NCBI RefSeq assembly: GCF_950023065.1
Contig: NC_088677.1
Location: 16,076,001 to 16,140,000, forward strand
Reading direction: 5' to 3'
DNA from: Planococcus citri
Lineage: Eukaryota; Arthropoda; Insecta; Hemiptera; Pseudococcidae
Length of the DNA: 64,000 nt
In this document: piece after piece, positions 51,730 to 62,458 of the stretch
Layout of the letters: every line of letters begins with the position of its first letter
Position numbering within the stretch: position 1 is the stretch's first letter
Made by a program: the position numbers and the translations under genes
The notes under the pieces: model-generated
The model's input: the letters and a program-made list of their open reading frames with translations, nothing else
Databases searched by the model: none
Told to the model about the DNA's origin: nothing

Positions 51730-53888
51730 GTTGAGTAGGGATAAGTAGAGAAAAATATTAAGGGCTTTCAAAAAAAGCGACTTCGAAAATTTCATGCCCA
51801 TGCACAGGGTGTCCACAAATAGAAAAACCAGCTTGGTCAAAAAATTCAAACTGGTTTTTATTAGGCCAATGTATTCTCACACACTAAGGCGACAAAAACG
51901 TATACGATATGAATTTTTTGAAACTGGTTCATTAATTTGCAACCAGTTGACAAAAGACACCCAAAACTTGTAAATAGATAGTGAAAAAATCTTGGAACAA
52001 AAGTTGTAGAGCGTGAAAAATTGAACCATTTTGGGCTGATCAGATTTTGAAACCGGTTCATCAATTTGCAACCAGTTATCAAAGATTACCTAAAAATTGG
52101 AAATCGTCAATCGAGAAAAAATATAAGCCTGAAACAAAAGTTGTAGGGTGTGAAAAAATAAAAATTACACATATCTGTCTAACCACATTTTGAAACCGGT
52201 TCATTGGATCGCATTTGGCAACCAGTCTTTGACAATGAACTAAAAATTGAAGATAGAGAAAAAAGCTTGAAACAAAAGTTGTAGCTTGTAGAGCATGAAA
52301 AGTTGAACCATTTCCGCTGATCAGATTTTTTGAAACCGGTTCATTAATTTAATTTGCAACCAGTTATCAAAAAATACCTAAAAATTGGAGATCGAGAAGT
52401 CGAGGTAAAAGCTTGGAACAAAAGTTGTGGGGCATGAAAAATTACACAATTCTGTTCAATCACATTTTGAAACCGGTTCGCTGGTTCGCATTTTTTTTTA
52501 GCAACCAGTTTTTGACAATCATCTAAAAATTGAGGATGAAGAAAAAAACTTGAAACAAAAGTTGTAGAGCGCGAAAAATTGTACTATTTTTGTGATTGGA
52601 TTTTGAAACCGGTTCACTAATTTGCAGCTGGTTATTGAAAATTTCCCAAAAATTGTGCATATTGAAAAAAGCTTGAAACAAAAGTTGTAGAGTGTGAAAA
52701 ATTACACAATTCTGTGTAAGTATAATCATCATTTTGAATTTGAAACCGGTTCATTGGTTCGTATTTAGCAACCATATTTTTAACAAACACCTAAAAATTA
52801 GAGATAGACCAGGTAGAGAAAAAAAATTGAAACAAAATGTTGTAGAGTGTGAAAAATTGAACCATTTTTGCTGATCAGATTTTGAAAATGCATGGCTAAT
52901 TAATTTGCAACCAGGTATTAACCTTTGATGGCTTGTTCTGCGAATCAATGAACTGGTTTCTAAATCTGATTAGCAAAAATAGTTCAATTTTTCACACTCT
53001 ACAACTTATATTTTTCTATAATATGTTTAGTTTTTAGGTGATTGTCAAAAACTGGTTGCTGAATGCGACCTGATGAACCGGTTTTAAAATGTGATTGGAC
53101 AGAATTGTGTAATTTTTCATGCCCCACAACTTTTATTTCAAGCTTTTTATTCTCAATCTACAATTTTTAGGTAATTTTCGATAACTGGTTCCAAATTAAT
53201 GAACTGGTTTCTAAATCTGATTAGCAAAAATAGTTCAATTTTTCACACTCTACAACTTATATTTTTCTATAATATGTTTAGTTTTTAGGTGATTGTCAAA
53301 AACTGGTTGCTGAATGCGACCTGATGAACCGGTTTTAAAATGTGATTGGACAGAATTGTGTAATTTTTCATGCCCCACAACTTTTATTTCAAGCTTTTTA
53401 TTCTCAATCTACAATTTTTAGGTAATTTTCGATAACTGGTTCCAAATTAATGAACCGGTTTCAAAATCCGATCCGCGAAAATGGTTCAATTTTTCACGCT
53501 CTACAACTTTTTGTTTCAAGCTTTTTTCTCTATCTTCAATTTTTAGGTGATTGCCAAAAACTGGTTGCCAAATGCGAACCGATGAACCGGTTTCAAAATG
53601 TGATTGAACAGAATTGTGTAATTTTTCACGTCCTACAACTTTTTTTTCGCGCTTTTTTCCCTATCTACAATTTTTGGGTATTTTTTTGTCAACTGGTTGC
53701 AAATTAATGAACCGGTTTCAGAAATTTACTATCACTTTTTTGTCGCCTTCAAGTATAGAATACATAGGGCCAATAAAAACCAGTTTGAATTATTTGACCA
53801 AACCGGTTTTTCAATTTGTGGACACCCTGTGCATGGGCCTGAAATTTTCAAAGTCGCTTTTGAAAGCCTTTATTTTTCCCTACTCAAC
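51730..53888. mobile_element. Foldback element of GAACCGGTT type
   Basis: It begins GTTGAGTAGGGA and ends TCCCTACTCAAC. Outer arms share GCATGGGC / GCCCATGC, CACAGGGTGTCCAC and TTTTTGTCGCCTT in opposite orientation. The inside is built of about 160-base units with TGAAACCGGTTCATTAATTT, CAACCAGTTATC and CTACAACTTTTGTTTC, reading one way in the left half and the other in the right half. No coding capacity. Confidence 0.8.
52947..53448. repeat. Exact 251-bp tandem duplication
   Basis: Bases 52947-53197 are repeated without any difference at 53198-53448, within the GAACCGGTT foldback. Neighbouring units are clearly diverged, so this duplication is recent or an assembly artefact. Confidence 0.88.
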
Positions 53889-54297
53889 GCCGCTTCATTC
53901 ATCTCAATAGCTCTTTTCACTTGGAAATAAAAGCCACCGAGCACTACTTTTGTGTCATACTGTAGATTCCCACCACAACCTTTCAAAACATTAGAAGTCC
54001 TCCATCTTCAAATAAGATCAGTAAAATTTCAAAAGCTATGCAACTACCCTAGCAGATTCTAGTGGATTTTTAAATCTCCCAAAATCCGCGTAAAATAACA
54101 TAATGAATTTTTGTTTGAATTGAAATCAGAAATTTTTTTTTATTATTTTATCGCGATGTTACGAGTAAAATTTTTTGCTCCAGCATTCAAATAATTTTTC
54201 ACGATATCGATCAACGATCAGCATCATCCAAAAATCAGCCCTACCTCGCATCATAATTCTGCGGGAAGAAAACCACATAAAAACGCAGAATTCAACG
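53889..54297. other. TENT4 downstream flank
   Basis: Includes the second copy of the GATTCCCACCACAA flank and the beginning of the block shared with 14490-14880. No gene. Confidence 0.35.
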
Positions 54298-56286
54298 TTT
54301 ATTTACATATGTACAAAACACAGTATAATGCTACAACATATGAATACACATTTTGCTGCGGATCACAATAATTATGTGAGGAAGGAAAAAAGCTCGTATT
54401 TGTCGCTAAAATAAAACCAAAGGAAAAACTCGTATAAAGTACCACTTATTCCTTAAAAAAAGAAAGAAAAAAAACTCTTAAAAAGTAGTCAACTGAACAC
54501 GCGTCTGAAAACGGGGAAAGGAAAGTAATACAGGATGGGAGAACGATTAGCGAACAAAAAGAGAAAGAAAAGGGAGCAAAGAACACGATGGGCTTCATAT
54601 AGTCAACTTCATGGTGGTGTTTTTTCTCACATTTTTCAGGATTATACTTAACACGTAAATGCTACGAGGAATTCTTTAAAAGAAGCTCCTCTTAAACTAC
54701 AATATATAATAATGAAACAAAAAAACAAGACAAAAAACAAAGAAAATAAAGAAGAAGAAAAAAAACACATATACAATAAAAAATGAAAAAAAAATAATAA
54801 AGGCTCACTATAAAATAAATAATCTTCTTACTGAGGAGGAGGAAAAAAAAAGGAAAGGAAAAACAATACTTATAAATACCATCAGGCGTTTCGAAAGAAT
54901 ATTCCGGTAACGTTATCCATATACATATATGTTTTTACTTATTCATTCAGACACACGCTATTTACATTGTCTATTTTATATCCGCTCGAATGAGGTACAA
55001 TACATATCCGAACCTACCACTATAATTACTCATACTCATCGAAACCTTGGTAATGGCGTACAAAACACTGCGTGGTGTATTCTCCCTTAAATACCTTATT
55101 ATTTAATGAGATCAACGAACGAACGAACGAAACGATTCGTATAATAAATACTACAAACTACGTAAATTATTGAACAATATTAAATTAAACACGAACGCGT
55201 ACACCGCTAACGCATCTACATATAGGTACAGCGGAATCAAAAATACAAAACACATTGAAAATCACATTTTTTTTTATAGCAGCAGATTAATAATGGATCA
55301 TCGAGAATCGACGCGGCGCGGAGCGGCGTTTTGAAAACGATACGACTGTAAATTATTATTCAGTCATTTTGGTAACTTGATAACGTTGCTTATATCCGTC
55401 CAGGAGCCAGTTTTCGAGCACTTTTTTGCAATTTTTCCCATACACTTTCAAGCGTAAATTTGCAATCTCGAAAAAAACATCACTTTTTACTCCGAATACT
55501 AGGTACATTTCAATGTGTTTTAATAATCATTTTTTTTTGTTTTTCATCCTCACTCGGATTCTCGATCGAATACGTAATTTTGCAAAATCCAAATTCAACA
55601 AAAAAAGAAAAAAAATTTAAACTCTCAGTAAGGAAATGAAAGAAGACAAAATAAATAACCGAACAATACGATTTCATGAGGGAAAAAAACGCCATCGATC
55701 TATCGAAAATAATTAAATCCCCCTCGTATGAAAATTTTCTACACTTCGTATGGGCTCAAAAAAAAAGAAAAAAAAAAAGAGAAAAACCGAATCTCTCGTT
55801 CCAGCGCGTACATTTCGATCGTTTATTACCCTCGTAATCTATTTCCATCCAACTTGGCGAGTGGTAATTGAAAAAATTCGAACATATGCGAGAAAAATTA
55901 TTACAACAAACAAGGAAAAATTCAATCCGCTCGGATACCTTTTTTTTCAGAATTTTTTTCATCTTTTACTCATTTTTTTTGCGTTTTTATCTATTTTTAT
56001 CAGTTTTTTAAATAAATTATTTTCTTTTATGTATTGCTTTTCATTGCCGCTTTTGAATAACGATAAAAGGAAAAAAAATGTAAAAAAAAAAAAGAATTAA
56101 ATCGTTACAGTAGAAAACATCAGTCAATTATTTAGGCGTACTTTTTTTTCATTTTCGTGTTTGGTTTTTTTTACGCGACTATGTTTAGGGGGGCGGGGCG
56201 GGGCCGGGCGACGCGACACGTAAATTAACACCGTCACCGACGACGACGCGACCGCCGAAGCAGCAGCAGCAGTGATATCGCCGCTG
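54298..56286 (-). other. TENT4 3' UTR with candidate polyadenylation signal
   Basis: No coding sequence after the alternative TENT4 stop at 56287. On the minus strand AATAAA stands at 54298-54303 and is kept in the duplicated copy near 14639, so it is the best 3' end candidate. The region is rich in A/T homopolymers, has a GC-rich patch near 56190-56280 (GGGGCGGGGCGGGGCCGG) and a (GCAGCA) run. Confidence 0.45.
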
Positions 56287-56588
56287 TTATCTCAAATTGA
56301 TCTCGGTATTGTTATTACTCTTCTGCCTGGCGTATTGGTTTCGCGTTTTTCTATGATGATGATGCGGTAACGTATGCGGCAATCTATTATGGTGGTATCT
56401 GTGGAAAAATATATCGCTATTGCTGATATGCCTTTGGAAGCTGCCGTTCGGTCCAGTCAGCGGGCCGCCGCCGTTTCCGAAATTATGGTTTAATATTGGT
56501 AACGACATCGCTCCTATATGATTAGCGTGTTTTTGCAGACCGTGGTGATGCAGCGGAGTATGGCCCAATGTGTTCGACCGAATAAAAC
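56287..56588 (-). CDS. TENT4 alternative last exon (His/Asn-rich tail)
   Basis: A 302-base exon behind a TTTATTACAG acceptor, ending in a stop at 56287. Its phase fits a donor inside the preceding TENT4 exon at 57482 (CCCG/GTATGA), which would replace the basic tail by a 100-codon low-complexity end with HHHGLQKHANHIG, FHRYHHNRLPHTLPHHHH and KSNNNTEINL. The frame is open throughout. Alternative splicing is inference from splice-site phase. Confidence 0.55.
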
Positions 56589-57405
56589 CTGTAATAAAAA
56601 AAGTAAATCAACCGGGTCGAGTCGATAATTTTGATCGAGTAAAAGTACGCGTCGTCGTTCGAGCAACGAGTCGATAACCTTTCTACTTTAACGCTCTGAC
56701 GCGTTCCAAACAGAAAACCAAAGATCACGAGCGAATAACTCGTAACGTTTCGAATATGCAATTTCACAAAAATTATAGCCAAGGTCGTTTTAAGAAAAGT
56801 CTGTCTACAGCTAAACCCACTAAAACTAACTCGAAACAACCCACAGCACGAAATTCCTGTTACACGAAGACCTCAAGGACACACACGAAAGAATTCAAAC
56901 TTGGAATCGACACTAAAATGAACTTGAGAGGATCAACAGATGAAAATCATGTGACACACGTTGACGAAAACAGTCGTTTATTCGTTGAGCTTTTTTAACA
57001 TTACGAGTTAGTAGTATAATAACACTGGTGATGAAAACTGGATCAGCCAAGTCGATAAAATATTAGTATAATAAGAATCTGGCAAAGTGATAATAATTAC
57101 AGAAAATATACAACACAACATTGGTTCATATCCATATAGATAAATATGAAAGTCGTCGAAACTGTAGATTAAAGACGCCAGCCTTTTCTTTTTTAGAACT
57201 CATCGAAAAGAGAGAAAAAAAAACGAAAATCAAAACCGAACCCCAATTCTGATCGTTCCAAAACATTATGCAAAATAAACCCAACGAATAAACTTTGTCA
57301 ACGCGTTTCCAACGTGGTTTGGAAAAAGACCAAAGGAAAAGGGAGAAACGAGTTAGATAACGAAAAGGGTATGGTATTAAAATGTGTGTACTTTCAGCTA
57401 TGTAT

Positions 57406-60400
57406 CTAAAATGGCTTGAATTTCGACGCGTACTTCTTTTTAGATGATCTAAATTCGCGTGGTTTGTATTTACGAATCATACCGGGAAAAGGAGGCGAAT
57501 ATCTTAGATTATTTGGACCTCTTCTTTGAAAATGATTTTTTTGATGTATCACCGTAGCGATCGGATCACTAAGTCGGCCATGGCTGCTTTCGGAATCCTG
57601 TAAAATAGAACAAAAATACATTATCATTATCTGGAACTATTCAACGTGCTTCAGAACTTTACTAATATTCTCATCGTTTGGGTTAAACTTCCAAAATATA
57701 TTTTCAGTAGAATTTTTTCAATCACAGAAAGATAAAAACAGGCATGAAATCCATTATTTAATTTTTTTAGTGACTTTAGTGATTGAAAAATAGCGAAGTT
57801 CCAACATAGGACTTGCACGAAATTTTCTAAACCGTACAAAGGTAGATCGAAAGATCAGGCAAAAATTTCAAGTGTTAAAGTGCCTATTTCGATTTTTGGT
57901 GAATTTTTGAAAAATCAAATTTATGCCAAAAATGAGAAAAAAATCAAAATTTTACCAAATTGACCAAGAAAGCTGAAACTTGGGATATACCCTATTTTCG
58001 ACATGCTAAATCGATTGGAAACTGTTTTAACCCGTTTTGAGCAGTTCTGGAGCCTCCAGCAGATTTTTGAACCTCGAAATTCCAAACAAAATTTCATCAA
58101 ATGGAGTTGGAAAGCTCAAATTCATTCCGCAAAATAATTTTGATACAAGAAGTCGACTCCAGCGACTTTTTGAAAATTACTGGAGCCTCCAGGAGATTTT
58201 TGAAACTTGAAATTTCTCAAACTTTCATCAATGGAGTTGGAAAGCTTAAATCCATTCCGCAAACTAATTTTGATACGACAAGAATTCGACTCCAGCAGCT
58301 TTTTGAAAATTACTGGAGCCTCCAGTAGATGTTTGAAACTTGAAATTTCCCAAAATTTCATCAATGGAGTTGGAAAGCTCAAATTCATTCCGCAAACTAA
58401 TTTTGATACGACAAGAAATCGACTCCAGCGACTTTTTGATAATTACTGGAGCCTCCAGTAGATTTTTGAAACTTGATGGAGTTGGAAAGCTCAAATTCAT
58501 TCCGCAAACTAATTTTGATACGACAAGAAGTCGACTCAAGCGACTTTTTAAAAATTACTGGAGCCTCCAGAAGATTTTTGAAACTTGAAATTTCCCACAA
58601 TTTCATCTTGAATGGAAATGGAAAGCCGAAATTCATTCTGCAAACTAATTTCAATACGTTACGAAGTGGATTGCTGGTGGGTTTGAAGTCGTTTTGGAGC
58701 CCCAAGCGATTTTTTGAAAAGTTGTATGGCGTTTTTTTGGAAAATTGAAATTTCCAAAAAGTAGCTGGAAGCTTTAAAACCATTTGAAACCACCATACGG
58801 TCGACTTCATATCGTGTTGAAATTAGTTTGCGAAGAAAATTTCAGCTTCCTCACTCCATTTGATGAAATTTTTTGGGAATTTCAAGTTTCAAAAATTTTG
58901 TGGAGTCTCCAGTATTTTTCAAAAAATCGCTGGAGGCTTCAAAATGACTTGAACTCACCTAAAGTCGTCTTCAGAGTGTGTTAAAATATAAATGCAGAGT
59001 AAATTTCCGATTTCCATCTCCGTTTGATGAAATTTTGGGGAAATTTATAGTTTCAAAAATCTTCTGGAGGCTCCAGAACTGCTCAAAACAGTTTGAAACA
59101 ATTTCCAAGCGATTTGGCGTGTCGAAAATAGGGCATATCCCAAATTTCAGCTTTCTTGGTCAATTTTGATTTTTTTCTCATTTTTGGCCTAAATTTGATT
59201 TTCAAAAATTCACCAAAAATCGAAAAAAGCACTTGAGCACTTGAAATTCTGACAGGTGATAAATTTTTGCCTGATCTTTCAATTTACTTTTGTATGGTTT
59301 AGAAAATATCGGCTCTATCCAATCACATCGTCTTACATTTTTGATGTTGAACAGTTGATTTTCAATTTTTTTTTGAAAATGATAATTCTGAAGGATTTTC
59401 ATGAAAAACATTGATCATTTCCTAAAATTTTGCGCTTTTTGTTTACACGACAAATCTTTTAAAAAAGTGACTAGGTCACTTTTTCTTGGCCATTTCCGCT
59501 GAAATAGTGACAAAAGTGACTTGCAAGTGAAATTAGTGATCAAGTCACTTTTCAACTGACCGAATTTCATGCCTACAAAAAGTAAGATTTGAAGACAAGA
59601 AACGAACGTAAATCGAAAAAATACACGTCAAAATAAACACCAACCGTAACAAAACGTGAAACCAAACTATTCAAACAAAACCAAATGTGAATTCTAATTC
59701 ACAATTATTATTCGATATCTGTTCATCGTTCGCAACAACTTACAGAATCTGTAGATGGAAGCGACGCAACCGATCCATCGGTGGAATTAGAAGAAGTGGC
59801 AGTGATCGGAAACTTTTTCTGAATCCAATTTCTATAATCGATCACTTTGTCCGTTACACGAATAATTCTACCTAAAATGCTACTCGAAAAAAATACAAAA
59901 ACCAAAATTATACGACGTTCTACCCCATCAAATCGATCAATTATTACATCTCCTTAATACCTGTTTTTATTACAGTCGACTTCTTGAGAAATGGCTTGAT
60001 TTAATACGACGTAGGCGTACGCGAAAGCATGTTTCACTTGTAAAGCTCCGTAAGAACCTCGACCAATGTCATTGCCCGGTGTTAGAGGATCTTCGATACT
60101 TAATATACTCGGACGATGGCCGTCGATCATATCTCTTTGAAGCTGTAGACGAATCACACAACAACAAAACTTAGCACAGTATTCTTCTCAACAATACGCG
60201 CAGATACGAGTGAAAAGCTAGTCAATTTACTTGGTCTTTTGCTATATACGTTCCGCCGTCTTTAACGCTAATGGCAGTATTTAAGTAATTAAATTTACGA
60301 CCGTATAAGTCTAGAAACTCCATTAATAGTATTCCTAGATTGTAATCCGGTTTGTAGCTATCTTCGAAATGGTGTAACTGAATAAATCGAAAGATACACA

Positions 60401-61614
60401 AATTAAAATCGGAAATAGTCGAAACCATCGACGATGATGCAAATAAGGTGGAATAATCGAGCGTTAACGCACCTGTAAAAAACTTATGCACATTAATATT
60501 AAACTATAGGAAGAAATGCCACCGTGGAAGACTTCGTTAAGATCACGTTGTAACAGGAACTGTTTTAACACCAATACTAATTTTTTAAGTACCGGATACC
60601 GGTTGCAAAATTCTTTGATTAGTTCGACTGATTTCACTCCGTTATTCATATTAAAACTGATATCTACTCTGACATCGGATGCGCGATCGCTGAACTTCAC
60701 AATAGGTACCTGAGGAAAAGACCGAAAGAGTTATTAAAATAATAATGTACTACCAAACGACGAAATTGATCACGACGAATTCGACTTACGGATGCTTTGT
60801 CTAACACTTTTACATTATCGTGATCACATATATGATTATTAAGTAGCGCATCTTGAAGAGTTTTCAAGGGTAACTTATCCCATTTACCAATAACAACAAT
60901 ATCGATATCACTGAAACCAAATAAGAAGCAACGATTTAAACGAATTCGTCTCTGAAGAACAAGACGACGACGTACGAAATGCGGATCAAACTAGAGTGAT
61001 ACCTCGTCGGTAAATACAAAGAGGTTTTGAAACTTCCAAAAACTTCGACTTGAGCGTTTGGCCACAGTTTAAGGATGATTGATTTAACGTTTTTAACGAC
61101 TCTGACACGTAACTCGTGCTCTTCTCTTGTAGCTGACATGTATTCGTAGAATTCGTTGATTTCTTCGTGTAATCTAACCGGACAAAAAATGAAAATAAGA
61201 ATCAGTTCGGTACAATATACGATAGAAACACGAGTAAACATGAATAATGAAAGTGGTATCGATAAGCGAACGACGATCTTACCCAATGATAGGTCTTTTA
61301 TCGTACAATCTTCCGGTTCTCCACGGACAACCACCATATTTACCGATCAAGTCATCTTGACATCGATTCATAGCGTAAGTGCTAGCGCGATTATTGGCGT
61401 TGTTGGCGTTGTTAATGTTGAGCGGCATTCGTTTATAATTTTCCGGAATATTCTCTATGTTATCGGTATTTTTATAAAAAAAGTTATGTCCATAATCATG
61501 TATATTGGCTTTTAGTTGGTCACGATTGAAGATATGAGAATCCCAAATACGCATCCAAAACTCTTTAGCTGGTCCTTCTTGTTCGGGTTGAAACCAACCA
61601 ATCTGCGGATCCAT
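57406..61614 (-). CDS. TENT4: Non-canonical poly(A) polymerase TENT4/Trf4-type (PAPD5/7)
   Basis: TRAMP-type nucleotidyltransferase that adds A-tails to nuclear RNAs (family knowledge). Exons on the minus strand: 61614-61283, 61173-61003, 60910-60790, 60709-60473, 60377-60231, 60142-59961, 59882-59744 and 57597-57406. Catalytic block VEVFGSFKTSLYLP then SDIDIVVIGKW gives the GS and DxD motifs. VPIVKFSDRASDVRVDISFN carries the third Asp. HHFEDSYKPDYNLGILLMEF and LDLYGRKFNY form the PAP-associated domain, and SSILGRIIRV plus VIDYRNWIQKKF is the family hallmark. The tail PPFPGMIRKYKPREF with SSKKKYASKF is basic. The N-terminus WFQPEQEGPAKEFWMRIWDS is conserved in insect homologues as I recall. 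Start taken at the first in-frame ATG, 61612-61614. Confidence 0.93.
57805..59315. mobile_element. Foldback element (copy 4) inside TENT4 intron
   Basis: Ends: 57805-57865 (TTTCTAAACCGTACAAAGGT ... GATCAGGCAAAAATT) are matched in reverse complement at 59255-59315. The body carries the same CTCCAG/AGATTTTTGAAAC units as copies 1-3. It lacks the terminal GTCCGG part, so it is an internally derived or eroded copy. Confidence 0.75.
58060..58615. repeat. Tandem array, about 130-bp period, inside copy 4
   Basis: The unit starting GGAGTTGGAAAGCTCAAATT and including GACTCCAGCGACTTTTTGA recurs at about 58103, 58233, 58364 and 58479, with a diverged unit near 58613. Single-unit expansion within the foldback arm. 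Confidence 0.8.
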
Positions 61615-62458
61615 TTAATAATTCAAGCCACGACCATCATATAAAATTCATATAACAAATCACACCTGAGCGAGTACTATTTTATATATCGAATATCACC
61701 GTAGTAAAAACCGCGTTACACAACTTCCATCTGCTCCGACTTGACTTCTAAACGCACAGTTTTCCGAGTACTCCGCAAGCGCAATCTTTATATTACATCC
61801 TCCATTTTGAAACTCGATATTGAAATTTTGAAGTGATATCGCTCACAGATAAAAACTATCTCGTGCTGCGTACGAATTTAAAAATTTCAAATATCGCGCG
61901 TTGATTGATACGAGAACCCGGCGTCCGTTCGATTGTACGATATAATTATTTCACAATTCCGGTTAATTAAACGAGATCGTATTTTTTATCACTCAGATGA
62001 TAAAATAAAAATAAACTTTCGGAAAATTTAAATTTTACAATTCGACGAAATTTTTCAAAACTTTCAAATCGGCCAAAAACTGCCAAAAAGTAACTGAATA
62101 TTTGTCACAAAATTTCGTCACAGATCAAACACCTAACACCGAATTCTTTTTTTTCTCGAAATTTTTTTTTACTCGTTTCTGATTGGCTGAGAATTGTAAA
62201 CAAAACTATAGGAGCGCTAATGACGGATTTTTTCGAAAATGGTGTCAAGTTCGCGCATGCGCGACAGATTTGTTATCAGATGTTCGTAAACTTTCATTAT
62301 CTTTCACTTTTGCCCGTCCCCGTACTTGATCTTGACATCGAAATCGGTCAGATTTCAGGTAATAATTACATCATTGAAAATACGATCGAACTTGACTCGA
62401 ATCACTTCAGTTATCTTTGATTTATCGAACCGATCGTTTCACGTCGTGTTGCAAAAAA
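61615..62458. promoter_or_regulatory. Shared upstream region of TENT4 (-) and GPI (+)
   Basis: Two housekeeping genes diverge from this 844-base stretch. It contains no open frame with support. A bidirectional promoter is inferred from gene order; no TATA element could be assigned with confidence. Confidence 0.45.
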
